A stretch of DNA of 64,000 bases, from NCBI GenBank assembly GCA_963402885.1, contig OY727093.1, positions 27,837,409 to 27,901,408 on the forward strand. The letters are read 5' to 3'. The DNA comes from Antedon bifida. Its lineage: Eukaryota > Echinodermata > Crinoidea > Comatulida > Antedonidae. The first letter of the stretch is position 1; each line of letters starts with the position of its first letter. The position numbers and the translations under genes are program-made. Positions 27,601 to 42,600 of this stretch are shown here, one piece after another. The notes under the pieces are model-generated. The model made no database searches. It was given only the letters and a program-made list of their open reading frames with translations, and had not been told where the DNA came from.

Positions 27601-30600
27601 GACTATGGGGTAGTACTACTAGGGATAAAGATGCAATAAAGCAAACATTTTGAAAACATTGTCGAAAATGATCATTTTTTAGTCACGCGAACGATGTAAA
27701 CAAGTTACGCCCTCTGTTGGTCGCTTGGCGAATGCACGAAATAAACAAGGTTTTCGAAGTAATAAATTGAATATAAAATTACGTTTTTTTAGTAATTTAT
27801 TATATATATTATATCAAGATTGTCAATATCAATAAATACGGATTGTTAAACACCTTTAAAAACTTGATAAATACCAAAAAAAATGAATATGAATTTGGTC
27901 TAAAGTGAGACGTTTCGGCCCACAAAGTGAGACGATTCGGCCCAAAAGTGGGCCGAATCGTCTCACCAAAAGTGGGCCGAATAGTCCCGGGCCGAATCGT
28001 CTCAGGGCCGAATCGTCCCTGAACCAATCAAATAAGGATATAACATCTATCATCATTTACATTGTGATTGTGTATTATATCATAATCAGATTGGCTTGCT
28101 TTATTGTTTGTTTGTCTTCTTTTGTCATTATATAAACAAGGAACAACAAGCAATCGTGTGGTTTTCTATTTGAATGTTGTTTTACAAATTAATGTCAATT
28201 CAGGTTATGTAAATAGTCAGTCAATTCTTGGTACTATATCTAAATTTGTCCAGTATCATGGGCAAATCCGTTGATACAGTGTCACATGTGTTTCATATGT
28301 GACACCTGTATCATAGGCCCTAACCTAACCTTTAATGATACATGAGATGCTGTATTCAGAACTTGCCTATGATAAGATTCAATGTTCGACAATAGCTCTA
28401 TACTGTACCTCTGTATCAGAATCATTTTTAATCGTTTTATTAACCATATTTTATCATTGGGCTATAGCGTTTGTGAAATTTGAAGTATTTTTCTCTGTTG
28501 TTTTATTGTCTTAATTATGCCAAGCAAAATGAATTGCCATTTTAAGTGGAACAATACAATTTCTTGAATCTTGAATCTTAAATACTGAAACAGAATATAG
28601 AATCAGGTGGTCACGGTGGGAATCAACAAACTGAGTATATATAAGGTGAAGGGTTGTAAAACTGCATGAATTGGGTTTCCTAATGTACTGTACGCTTCAA
28701 CTAAATTGACCAAACTTGATTTCACGAGGAACGTCATTACTGTAATATAGTGTTATGAGGTTTCTGACTTGTAATGAAGACTCTTACTCGCTTGACTGCA
28801 GTAACACATATATTGTTTATTCAGTAATACTTTATGATACAATAATAATGATACAACTAACTAACTGACTAAGGAACAGAGGATACAGTGATGCTGTTGG
28901 TGAGATGTGAGGTGTGTAGGTCTGCTTCTGGAGAAGGGGCTGTGAGGTGTATGGTTGGATGGGTTTGGGAGCAAAAAGTAAACAAACAACAAATCATGTA
29001 CGTACATGTCATGCGGTTTTCTCTCAAATCCTTCCCACCATGCATCGCGCATGTTGCGATAAACCTTATTTAAAGTACAATACAATGCTAAGTATATACT
29101 TACTGATATGCATCTGCCCAGTAGAGTTTAGATTCTTCGTAATCAATGGTCAGTCCATTTGGCCAGGTTATGTCTGTATCAATAAGTGTTTCTCTATAAT
29201 GACCAATTATCGATGCTCTTTCTATTTTCGGTTCTGCTCCCCAATCAGACCAGTACATTCTCCTGTTTAACAATCACAATAATCATAATCAATAATAATC
29301 ACTTATTAAAATCATAAGAAATGCATTCCTAAAATGAAGATACAAAGACCAAAATATTTTATCGCATACAAATGTTATTTTTTCTTTTATGATGATCACA
29401 TCTTTGGTCTTGTACAAACTTGAACTGGATGCCATTTATCAACTTTTTACTTAAGTAAGAATAGTTATCCAGTTCGTAAGTGAAAAAAAAAGTATTTATT
29501 TATTAAATCAGTATTCTTTTTATCTTACATCTAAGATTTAAGAAAAAATAAAATATGCGCAAATATTTGCTTAGGTTATTTTGAAAACTTACTTAAGCAA
29601 AATCAATGACTTAAAACAAAATTAAAATGTTTTTTCTAAGCAAGCTTGATAAAATTATATACTGTTTGAAAAATGTTATAGTAGGCGGTAGTCTTTGTAT
29701 ATAGAAGACTTACCCTGCACAAGGATCAAGTACAATAGCTCTTGGCTTATCAGCTCTTAGGATTTCTGACTTGTTTCCACCATCGATACCACATGCTGTT
29801 ATTGTACCAGCTCGGCGATCAGAATAATATATTCTCTTGTGAATCCAGTCAAATGCAAGACCCTCTGGAGAAAGTAGTCCTGAAAAAAATATTGATGTAA
29901 GTAAAATATGCTTTTTTCCTACTTACAAAGGCAGTCAAGCCTGATCAAGACAATCATATTTAATTTTATTTTAACCTTGATTTTAATTTTTATTTCAATA
30001 CTTTGTGTTACAATGTTATACGGCTTCGTGGCCTCACCTTTGGTGAATGAGTTTTTGTCATTGCAAAAATAAAGATTTTATTATATTACCACCAGGATGA
30101 CATTTCTATGTCCTTTTCATGACTTTCAAATAGTTTCCCACGTTAAAATATTTATGTCATACAGTAGCAAAATTATTGTATAAATTGTGTCCAATTGTTT
30201 CCATGTGTAAATATTTTTATTTTTTATGATGATGGAAAAATTGGTTGAAGCAAATAAAGTGAGGGTGCGCTGACCATGTTAATATACTTTGCAGTTTGAT
30301 TTACTTGCAACTCTTTATAAGCCTAGGGTAATGATATAAAGGGAGGATTCTAAAGCTCTGTCTTACACTATCAAACTTTATGTGACACAAAAAGGTGATG
30401 TGCCCATATATGGAAATGATGATGTCATATTATTTGGACATATCACTACCATATTTGGGCATATTCCACTTTTTTATCAAACTAGTTTGATAGTGTAGAC
30501 AGAGCTTAAGTCACTGATTTGAATTTTTTTTGTTTGCAAAGGCATTTTCCTTGCCAGGTACAACTTACCATCACTCTGGGTTAAAATAGTTACAGGTTCT

Positions 30601-33600
30601 CCACTTCCATCAGAAGACACCCATCTTATTTTTCTCCCATGAGCCTCAGAAAAGTAAATCCTTCCGTCAATGTAGTCAAAATCGAGGGCGACAGCTTGAT
30701 TAAGGTTTGTGATTGCCGGTATTGGAGCTGATGTGTCCGTTTCATCAAGATGCAGGCTACGAATTTCATTGTCTTTGGCAAATACTAAGTACGCATTTGG
30801 AGCTGAAAAAGATTTTAAATAACAAGAAAATTGAATAATGGAGTACAAATTTTACCAAGGCACTATTTCGGTGTCATATATTTATCAACATTTTATATAT
30901 TTTAACCAGGTCGCTACAGGTAGGTGAAACTCGTCAGATTTCGATCACAAATTATATTTATAGTGGCTTGTTAGGTAACACACACAGGGTGAGTTCTCTG
31001 GTTAAAATGTTGGAACTTGCTCAGTACCAGGATCTTTCAAATTATCAAGGGTACATGTCACAAAATCACATGCAATACATTGATTGTATAACTGGTCAAA
31101 TTACTTGCTTGTACTTTAGAAACAACATATAGTATATACAGTACTTTTAGATGATTTTAGAAAAGTTCCAGAACACATAGTTACTTGACCTACTTTCACA
31201 AGAGGTACCATCACTCTGAAGTTCTCCAAAAGCACAAGCGCACTGCTTTTGGTTCCTGTTTGTACCGGTCTGTCGGAAACAAAGTTGTTCGCATCCACCA
31301 TTTTGAAAAGAACACTGATTTGCTACAAAAAAACAAAACAACTCTTTTAAGTATATAGTAAAACAAAAATGTATAATTTGGAACTTACATTTACATATAA
31401 AGCTCTGTCTACACTTTCTAACCGTATGTGACAAAAATGTCACATGATGTCATATGACTACCATATTTGGGCATATCACTACCATATTTGGGCACATCAC
31501 ACTTTTATTGTCAAACTAGTTTGATAGTGTAGACAGATCTTTACAAAATATAATAACAAAATAGATCCTTTTGAAATTCATATCATGCTATTTCTGCAGT
31601 AAGAAATAACAGACTATAGAGATACTACTTTAATATTAAAACAATTAGGTTTAGGCCTTTAAAAATGTAACAGCAACCACATTAACATACAATCTAGAAA
31701 AAAAAACACAGATAAAGGAATAATAGAGAGTTGTCGATTTGCAACGACTAACACTTTATACGCATACAAGAAAGTTAGGACGTGCTTCTTTGCTCTCCAC
31801 CTAGGCACAGTTTTGATGGTTTCTAGGTTTAGACAACAAACGATTACACATTGATTGACCTGTCCAACTTGTTTCTAGGTCATCGGTCATTTTCAAATTA
31901 TTTTAGCATCTAAACAGCAAATTATTAAACAACCTAGCCTACAAATATTAATGTTTCTTTTGAACTTAAAACCATATTATAAAATGTTTTAATGTAAAAA
32001 TGGGTCAGAGGCCTCTATTATAAAAGAAAAGTTCAGGAAGAATTGAATGCTCCTTGCCACTGTCTGTTTGTTGTAGTGCATCTCCATATATGGCAAGCTC
32101 TCTTGCTTCTACAAGGCCATCTGCCATCACTACTGGTGAAGCGCTTGATGGATCTTTAGATGCCCTTAATAACTTCCTATGAGCGGAATCAGTCCAGTAA
32201 AGCTAAAATGAAAACACACAACATATTAATTCTCAAAATAGTGATTTGTAAAAAAATTACTGTACAAGATTTTCTAATCATCATTAAATTAGGAATTAAT
32301 TATTTTAAATATATTATAAAGACAAAATCCAGCCTGGGCCATCCTAAAACAAAATATATATTTTAATCTCAGTACTGTACATTATTTTTTACTAAACACA
32401 ATCTACAGTCATATTTACTTTTAATCTATTTACTTTTAATATTTTTTTTTTATTTATTTATTTTTTTAGAAGGAAGAGGTTAGATTGAAAAATTTGTTGT
32501 ATCCCCACACCAACACCCACACCCAACACTGCATTTGCAAATGTGCTAGAAAGCTCACTTTCATGCAGAGACGAGACCATGAGTTACTGAATCTGCAAAA
32601 TCCCAAGCAATTATTATAAGTAGTAAAATTGACAATTTTGAAGAAAAAAATGTCCTATTACTTACAAATTCATTGTAAATTGCTAATCCTGAAGGATTTG
32701 TAAGGAATGATTGAATGATTGTTCTTCCGGTTCCATCCCACTTGATGCGTTGAATAGTATCAACACTATTGTCACTCCAGTACACATCATCCGTGGCATA
32801 ATCAATGGTAATCGCAGATGGTAAACTAATTGATGTGTTCACCAAAACAATGTGATCTCTTCCATTTAGCCCAGCACGTACAATCTCTTTGATTTGAGCA
32901 TTATCGGCAAAATACAAGTAACTGTAGAGAAATATAGTATTACTATAAAAACCAATAGGCCTACATTTTTATATAGTTCCTTGTTAAACAAGAAATATTT
33001 CTTACAAAAACGCCGCTTTTTGGGGTATACACACACCATTCGCCAAAAATATATACCATAGAAGAAGGATTTGACCATTATTCAATGATAAATAACATTG
33101 ACAGCCAAAAGAAAACATTGTTTATTGAACAGATCTTATAGACTCTCTTCTCTCAGACGTGCTCTGGGGTTTGAGCATGCCCAGTCCAAATGATCAAATA
33201 CCAATTTTTTGAGCCGTAGTAAACAATAAGCTACCACTCATACACTCTAGGAAAAGAATTTCTTTCACCAAATTGGCTTAAGGTTTGATTTTCTTTTACC
33301 AATCTTTAGGAGAACTGATTAAATGGGTTGTTGCTACAGTACATGTAAAACATCAAATTGTTGTGTAATTTCGATTAAAATGTTTTCATTTTTAGTGATA
33401 TGTACAGCTATAAATACTGCTACATTTCTATGTGTAATAAATTTAGGTGGAAAGTAGGCGTTACCAAAAAAAGAAATAATCATTAAAATAAATGAACTTT
33501 TAAAAGTTCCCATCCATACTCCACCAATTTAACCTTAAGTGCTATAATTCAAAACATATTGCCTATTATCTTACCCAAGTTTTGGATTAACTGCAATCGA

Positions 33601-36600
33601 AGATGGTAAACTGTCTATTGCCTTCCAAAGTACAGTTCTATAGCTACCGTCTAATCGACTCACTTCAATGTAGTTCTCATTTGGAGCATTATTTGTCCAG
33701 TATAAATTACCTGATATAAGAAAAGGTATTGTTTATAGAGGTTTGCATGGCGAGGACATGGTCATAACAGTTAAACACTATTACATATAGGTAGGTATTT
33801 ATTCATAAAAAAAAACACATAAATAGTACAAACACAAGGCAGCCAATGGCTGAATAATTCTGTAAACAACATACAAAGTAAAAATTTAAAAGACTCTAAC
33901 AACAATATAATATATACAAGTACACAGTAAATCAGATCATTAAAAAGCCGTTAAAATTCTTTAAAATGCTAAAAGACCCAGATAAACCAAAGCATGCGGT
34001 AATCACTAATTCGTTAATTATTATTAATGTTATAAACCTACAAAGTTTTAGTTTTAGAAGCTTCATTCATTCTATCAATCATGTTAGGGATGGTAGAGCG
34101 TTTCCAATGATTAGTTTTACACAAGGGGGCATCCAACAAATTAAAATTTCTCAAATTGCGACCGCGGTTACGATAAGGGGGAAGCATATCACGATAGAGT
34201 TTAGAGAGTAGTAGCCCCTTCCCAAATTTTACATAATACCATAGAGATATTATAGTTCACTATAATATCTCTATGATAATACCAAACAATTTACTGTAAA
34301 GACTCGAGTAATATTTCAGTAGAAATACATCAAACATCTTCTGAAAAAAGAAAAACAAAACATACACACTTATAAAGGGAACAGGCTGGTTGCCTTCCCC
34401 CAAGATTTCTTCCAGAATTTCCCCCTTGAACATTCCCCTCCCAACTGCTCCTATGACATTTGTTAAAGATTTGGTTCTAGTACTGTTTATTTAATTCATA
34501 TTTCATAACGCCAATCCCTCAATTTGTTTAAAGGGTTTTCTCAATAAATGCTATATTTACAGCTTTACGTTTTAATGTTTCTTTCATCATTAAACAACAA
34601 AGGAAGCTTATCTTTACCTGTTTTTGTTATAGGAACCCAAAAAGGCCAAAATAAATTGAGATTTTCAAACAGTAAATTACAAACCTGCTTGCCAATCTAC
34701 AGCTAGGCCTCTGAAAACATTGTCGTTGCCTACAACCAATGTTTCTGGAGTGCCACCATTCGGTCTTGCTCTTAATATAGAAGGCTGATCATTGTCAATG
34801 TAGTATATATAACTATTTGCAACATGCACATCTACTTTGGAAATAGTGCTGTAATCTGTGAAAAGAGAGATTGCAAGTTCTAACATACTATAGTGTCACA
34901 AAAATGTATGGGGGAGAGGGTAAGTGAATTAATGTGTACCAACAAGGAATGTATTTTCAGTCAATTACAATACTGAAATGAATGCTGTAAATATAATTTT
35001 TTAGACATTCCCTGCAAATTTTACATATTTTCCAAGGAAGCAGACAAGAAGATACAAGATGCAATGTACCATTTGGAAAACAATAAATTGTAGAATAACT
35101 TGATTGTTGAGATAATCATTAATATACTGATACTATATGATAACACGATCATACATTTCTATTCATTTGACATTCAAATAGTCTTGAAAAAAGCCTATAC
35201 TCTCTTGAAAAGAAGCCCAGTGGGCTTGATTTTGAGATGGGCTTCTTTTCTAGATTACTTTTGCAAACCACAGAGAAGGCTTATTTTTGCGGTACCTGTT
35301 CAATTTTTTTCATTTCAAAATCAAATCATTTGGTCATTTGATTTATTTTGATACCATAGAAATACAAGAACAAGAACAAACAAAAAGCACTACACTAATC
35401 ATTGGCATGGTACACAGGTAGCCTTCTAAGGGATCCATCTAAATAAAAAAAAACTAAACGCCACAATTGTGATACTGAAAAAACAATTAGCTAAAACTGC
35501 ATATAACAGGGAACTCTGGAGAACAATGGCCATCAACGTCTGCAACCAGACATGATACCAAGAGAAGATTAGACATTAAACAATAGCAACTTTTTTATTG
35601 TTCTCTCTAACATAGCTTCCCGATGAAAATCTATTTGTGGTATCATAAATTACGCTTTGCCTATTATCAACATGAGGTGATAGTGTCATGTTAATGCAAG
35701 CAACCTGTCTGAATAACAACCCTGGATGGCTTGTTTGCCAGCATGTTCATGTCTGGGTGACTGCCCTGGACGGTTTGTTTACTTGCATACTTCTGTCTAA
35801 GAGAGCCAGAGCCAAACAGTGGGGAAAAAAAATAAAAATAATGTTGCTGGACTATCAGAGAGAGAGGACATGTTTTTGATTTGTGATTTAATTAAACAGT
35901 CACTGTTTCAATTATTTATTCAAGTCAGATATGTTCTAGTCCTAGTTTTCATTTAGATTTACCCAAATCCGACATGGTGGAAGACCTGGCTCTGTCATCA
36001 TAACAATTTTAAGAAACGTTATAACGGATCAACATAACCAGCATACTTCAATTATAACCTTTGTACTTACCTTGTGCTGATATTGGTAACATAGCATCAT
36101 CATGAACCTCTGGCTGAAGGCTGAACCCTCTCATGAAAGAGCTTTCAGACACAATTAAGAAATCTGATACATCTACAAAAAAACAAAATAGAGAACTACT
36201 GAGTTTCAATTTAATTTTTGAACAGCAACACAATTTTGCAAACTACTGGCCATTTAGATTTGAGTAATGTGAATTCATGTTAGCATAACTGTGTCTAATC
36301 GTGAATGAAAATCAAGTGGGAAGCTTAGTTGCTACCAGCTGGATGCTGGATCTGGGCTTTCCTTCCAATCCCAAGGTCCAGGTTCAATCCTATATAGTTC
36401 CAGTTTTCTTAAAGCTTAAAAGAAACTTGCTTTATACTGTATGGTACAATTGTTTATCTATTCTGAAATTGGTAAATTGGTTACTGTGGGAGTTTGACAG
36501 AAAATATTCAAATATATGGTATATTTCATGCACCATTTCAGCTGCCTTCAAAATATACTGTACATTTGTTTGCCATGAGACAAGGTTTGTTGTTCATATG

Positions 36601-39600
36601 TTTTTGTTTTTTTTGTTTTGTTTTTTTTTACCATATTTAAAGAGGGTGATCCATCCAGCAATTGCTGATCATTAGGGATCCTCAGAGGTTCACAAGACAA
36701 ACATATACACAAGATGCTCTACATAAACAAAGTCTTATTACAAGTCTTTGGGAGTGGAGTTGTAATTTTGTCCTTAGAAAAAATCCTGACATGTGACGGG
36801 ACTTGAACCCAGGACCTTTGGAGTAGTAGCCAAGCATCATAACCACCAAGCCACAACTCCACTCCATGGTGGACAGAAAGTAAATGACCAATACAAAATA
36901 TTTCTGTTCCAAAATTCTAATAAACCACCACTTACTTCTACATGTTTTTCCATCATTATTCAAAAGAGAGCCAGTAGAACAAGCACATGCCTTGGTGTTA
37001 ACACCAGTGATTAGGCATAGCTGTTCACATTCTCCATTGTTGATTCCACAAGGATTATTCGTTTGTCCTTCCCGCGTGTACACTCTCATTCCTTTTACCC
37101 AATATTGATTTCTACGCATTATACTTGCATCCGTTGGATCAGATACTGAGAGTCTTTCAATTTTCTGATAATCACTATCTATATTATTAAAGTAAGGTCA
37201 CATAAAAACAGTTGTTGGTAGTCCTTTTTTTTAATTCGATTTTTTGTAATAATAATTGACATTCAATATGGAAGCAGAAAATTAACTTAATAACAGTTTT
37301 AACACTAAAGTGCATTAAAGAAAAAATTAATGTTGGTCTATTAAACTCAGATCTGCCTTGTTAAATAGACCAGCCCATCTTTCACTAATTTAAAGAGATT
37401 ACAAGTTACCATAATAATAGATGTAGTTTTGGTATACAGCAATTCCACGTGGAGACCCAAGATCAATACGGACTGGTGTCGGATTTGAACCACCTACACT
37501 CATCTTCCATATCTAAAATATAAACATATTGATGCCTTGTATAAATAATAAAGTTTATTTATGCAAGTCATATATAGGGCACTATCCTCAATTGAAAAAC
37601 CTCTGAAATTAGATACCACTAAATTAAAAGTTAGTCATTCCAGAACTATAATGAGACAGCAAAGTAAACTAAGATTGTTTATCCTATCTATTCTATCTAT
37701 CTATTTCTGTACTGCCTAGTGGTTTTTCCAACAAAATTACAGTAAAACTAATAATACAAATAAATATAAATATCAATTAGAATTTAAGAGCATTTTTTAG
37801 AAGATAAAACAAACAAATAATTAAAGTTGATTGGTGTATTAAATAAGTTATACAAGATGTCTGCTGTTTCTATTTTAATATCATTAGTACAAACACAGTA
37901 TAGTTTTTTACATTAACTCTCAATTTGAGAATTACATCTTCGATGATACTTACTGATCCAGATGTCTGTGTCCAATAGAGCATTTGACCTGGTATATCAA
38001 TGGTGAGGTAGAAAATATTTTGTACATTTTGCGTAGTCACAGTTGATGGGTTACTACCATCCCTTACAACACTTCCTATCTTTGACGTTTCACCATTATC
38101 TGCCCAGTACAATTTTCTACATAACGGAATTATCATTAATATTATTAATATCAATTATAAATTTCTTTAAACACAATAGCTTGTTTTACCATTGTTGTTA
38201 TTGATGTTAATAGCTAAAACAATTTACTAAAATTATATACCACAAGCATCCCACTTTAAATACAGTGGTTTTTGTCAATTTTTAACATTGTTTTTAATGG
38301 CCACCTAAAAAATTTATTTGAAGTAACCCTCCAATTAATTCAATTCAATTCAAAATTTAATTTCACCACAACAGAAAAAAGTATATCGATAAATAAATAT
38401 AAACATAATGGTTTGAGTGAAATTGGTACCCACTGTAAGCTTAATAGCTTTTAGCGTGGGAACCTACAATTATATCAATAAATAACATGATAAGCATAAT
38501 TAAAACATAATAAGTAAGTCTATATAAAGTCTCTTACACAACACAAATTATTTGATAACTATAATTGACAATGTGATGTACCCATATTTCAATTTTTACA
38601 ATTTACAATTTTACATCCAACAGTACACAAAAAGAAGCGAGTGCTTGTCAGTTTGATGACTAGTATTTAAATGCATGTACAACATACAATAATTATGTAC
38701 ATAAAAAAAGTAAAAAACATTGGTCGCCCACGACTGGTCAGCACCTCCGCTTTCCCTCTACTTTGAAAGTGACCACCACCATTCAAAGTGACCACCACAG
38801 GTGAGGTATAAAATGACAAAAAACAGGATGAACTTTGTTTGTCCCCCCGAAGCACTAAGCCGATCGTGAGCAACTCAGTAGGCATATAATATTTTCTCCT
38901 CTTTTTTTTTAGTATGTATTTTTTAATTAATTAAACAATGGATAATGCGTTTAATTAATTAGTGGTTCTTCTGGTAAACAAAATAAATCATATAAATAAA
39001 ATAAATCTTACCCATCCGTTGGATTAACACACATAGATACTGGATTGTCAACGGCAACATTGCCTCCTTTATTGGACAGGATCACCTTACGATACGCAAC
39101 ATTCCGGTTTAACTGCATCACCTCAATCGTATGCATAGTGGGATTGCCCCAATACATGTTGTCTGCTAGCCAATCAATGGCCATCGTTGAGGGTGAACCA
39201 ACATAGGCCCAAGGTGAAATTGTGGTAGTGTTTTCCCCAGTGATGTTAGTACGTCTAATAACGCCCTGATAATAGAAAAAAAAATAATAATAATTTTTCC
39301 CCCTGAAAATTTTTCTTGAATATGATATTTTAATGTCACATAATAGTTATTCACTTTGACCAAAAGGTGAATAAAAAAAACTGTAATTTAAAGCAAAAAA
39401 TGGAAGTAAATGATTTCTTGGTTGAATGTAACCGTTTATTTTGTCTTTTTATAAGTGAAAATATTCGTTGTTCTTTTTTATGGAAGTGATTAACTTTATT
39501 AAAACTTCCAATTGGCCTATTCAAAGTTTTTTAATCTTCAATTTTCATGTTTTTGGGGTGATATTCTCTTTAGAAATTTCGATGGTTTGGTTTCGGCAAA

Positions 39601-42600
39601 TTGTCCAGAATCCAGTTTTGGAGATACTGCTGTAGTTGACTGTACTTACAAGCCCATAACCATCATCAGTGGTTTGATCAACCCAATACAGATATCCATT
39701 CTCCACATCAAAATCAGTATCAACTGCGTTCTCAGTTCCAAGTACTGGTATGATGGATGTGTATGAATGGTCAGTAGGATCTAGGCTAATCCCATCCACA
39801 ATTCCGGTCGCAGCAAGCAACAAGAAGGGATCACCCTCTGGATATTTATGGAAAAAGCAAATTATTACCATATTTAATAATCTTAACTTCTTATTTAAGC
39901 TTTTAGGCCAGTGCATGCTGAGCATATACATGCGAAGAGACACACGGCAAGCGTGAAATCGAAGTAAGTCATGTGAAACTTGAAAAAGTTGCCCATGTAG
40001 CAACTAAAACAAAATTCGCAAACTCTGAATTCACCGCGTTGAAGTTGAAATCGACTGAAACCAGCAAGCCACATTCATTGATTTTTACAGTGAAATCATG
40101 CATCGCATAAATATTGCGATTTGATTTGACATGTCACTTTGTGTGTAAATTCTTCAGTATGCACCAGCCTTTATTCAGACATTAGGATGATTGATTCAAG
40201 TTTAATCCCAGGGTTAATTATCTACTTAGCAGAAAGTGACAAAATATATCTAATACACAATACTGAACAATTGTCTAAGTAAATTTTCATCCCATCTTTC
40301 AGTGGCCATTTCTAATGATCCATTGGTTATATTGTTTTATTGCATTTGAAAATGGTCACATGATGGTTCCAAATCATTGATTTTTTTGTCAATAAACTAT
40401 AATAAGTATCATTTAACTTGTAAGTTTCACTTTGTAAGTTTAAAATTCCTTTTTGAATAGGTAAGCCTACTAACTTGCACAGATGTTACTTCCACTCTGT
40501 AGTTTTAAGCCTGCTGGACATAGACAGAGGAATCCATTGTCATTGTTAGAGAGCACACAGATAAAGGAGCAAGGATTGCTAGAACATGGATTAGGTGCTG
40601 GAAATAGAATAAGTCATTAATAATATTTAAACAAAATTATTGTTACTGCAGTAACTACATATTTTGTACTATTTTAACCTAAGTAAGCAATTATTTAGCA
40701 TGTTTTTTTGTGTAATTATACACAGTTCATTGTAGTGACTGACTCATAAGGTTTTACAATGAAACAACCTTCAATCAAATATATTAAACTTAAACAGTAT
40801 TAAAAATGGGTTAATGTTTTAATTAAAAAAAACTGTGCTTTAAATCAATTGAAAAAAAATATATGGGTTAGAAATTAACAAAATTAAAGAAATTTAATGA
40901 GTAAGATATAATAAACATACATAATAAATAAAAATATTAAAAGGAAAAGAATGTTTGTGCTTAAGTAACTTATGTGTGTATAAACAAATAAAATGATTGT
41001 AAATAAATCAAAAGTAAATAAAATTGAAATTATATAAAGAAAACAAAATTTAAGATGCATTGGGTGACTTTTCTGTCTTGTCTGTAAGAATTTGGGATCC
41101 AAAACTCTTTTTTTACATACCTTACAAAAATGAAAACCGATATTGGGTCTGTATTTCATACACAATACAGCAACCAAAAATGTATATAGACAGTATTTTT
41201 GTATTGGCTTGGTGTGAACCTGGTTTTAATGTTAAGACCCCCACCGCTGTAAACAAAGTGTGAACACAACCTACCATTTGGCTGTCTAACAGAATGGTAA
41301 ACATGTAAATCGAGAGGTCGGGAGAGACCAGAAATGGTCGTTTGAACATCCGAGCCATTAAATTTGTGCACCTGCAAGACTTCGTTGTTTTGGCGATCAC
41401 TCCAATAAACATAATCTTCAAACAATGTAATAGAATGAACGTGCCTCAAATTCTGATGGTTAAGATTAGTTAAAAAGAAAACAACTTAAAAAAAACAAAA
41501 ACAATGGATACAGTAGAACCTCTATCAAGGGGACACATTCAAGACCCAAAAAGTGTCCCATGATTAGGGGTTGGTTGTAGTGTTAAAACATATTGCCCCT
41601 TCCTCATTTGATTTATGGGAAAGTGTCCCCCTAATAGCAATGTCCCCTAATAAGTTACAGTTGTGGTAAAAGGAGGGGTTCTACTGTACTAAGAAATAGA
41701 TAGGGACACATTAAGGGAACACATTCAAGACCCAAAAAGTATCCCATGGTTAGAGGTTGGTTATAGTGTTAACACATATATTGCCCCTCCCTCATTTGTT
41801 TTATGAGAAAGCATCCACTTAATAGTTTTCTAGTCCTCTAAATATTTACTGTTGTAAAAGGAGGGGTTCTACTGTATTAAGAAATAGGTTGTTATCATGA
41901 AGTGTTTTTAGTAAAATTGAAGGTGCTAAAAGTAAAAATAAATTATTATTGAGTGATTAGAAAAGCATTTTAACAGTTTCAAAATAACTTCATATAAAAA
42001 CATACATAAAAAAACATTTTATCTAACTCAAAAAAAGTCAACACTCACAACATGCAAAGCATCACCCAGTACTAATTACTTACATTCAAAGAGACAAACA
42101 AAAGGTTGGGGAGGACAGGCAATATGGTCACGAAATTCATTTATGATTTTGCTCTTCCATCATCTAATCTACATGGTAGATGGATGAAGCTATTGTATTA
42201 ACCACGTTTTTCCTTTGTATTTATAATAATGTAGACACTAATTTGTTATTGAGCTATGGAGAATTATTTTTTTCCAAAATAAAAGATGAATGAATGAATG
42301 AATAAACCAAAGCAAAGAAACTTTCAACCAATCAGCTTTGAGATAGCCCAAAGTTTAGCCATAGAAGCATGAGAATTATCACTGCATGTATATTCAATTC
42401 CACAGCATTCTGTCTCACTATCTGCAGCATGCATCATGTGCACAAAAATCGACATACAGTATATACAAACATATATGCAAAACACACTTGTATTGTGTAT
42501 GTATGCATATACACATATATAACTACTGTCAACAGTACCTGATGATGACCTATGGTCGTACTCGCATAATAAATATTTTATTTTGAGGCAGAAACAAGAA

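Larger units (their letters stand above)
26450..29103. other. 2.65 kb intron of LRP2 (propeller 6)
   Basis: Contains a SINE B copy, a TA-family MITE, a single CATGGAGAAATAAGTT end at 27340 and the 613-bp element at 27413-28025. Near 28490-28575 a retroelement-like tail ends in CTTGAATCTTGAATCTT. Sequence 28870-28980 is G-rich and unexplained; a run of frames there shows no known motif. Confidence 0.45.
29263..30568. other. introns within propeller 6
   Basis: Around the exon at 29714-29879. AT-rich; near 29990-30085 a retroelement-like 3' tail (GGCCTCACCTTTGGTGAATG then AATAAAG); a TA-family MITE ends the segment. Confidence 0.4.
32922..36070. other. introns within propeller 5
   Basis: Around the exons at 33575-33710 and 34685-34855. 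Holds the micro-palindrome at 34240, a perfect 12-bp hairpin at 35208-35249, and otherwise AT-rich sequence. Plus-strand frames at 33966-34211 and 35100-35351 carry no recognisable domain. Confidence 0.4.
37179..39011. other. introns within propeller 4
   Basis: Around the exons at 37410-37512 and 37954-38116. A short CTAT microsatellite lies near 37683-37703. In 38750-38810 the segment CAAAGTGACCACCAC occurs twice. Nothing else recognised. Confidence 0.4.

Noticed and set aside
27391-28135. Several frames rich in Pro, Arg, Gly and Asn
   Set aside because: They translate the iterated GACGATTCGGCCC unit of a transposon end, not a protein.
36682-37119. A 145-codon minus-strand frame extending past the EGF into 36682
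   Set aside because: The last part is intron and SINE sequence beyond the donor at 36930-36935.
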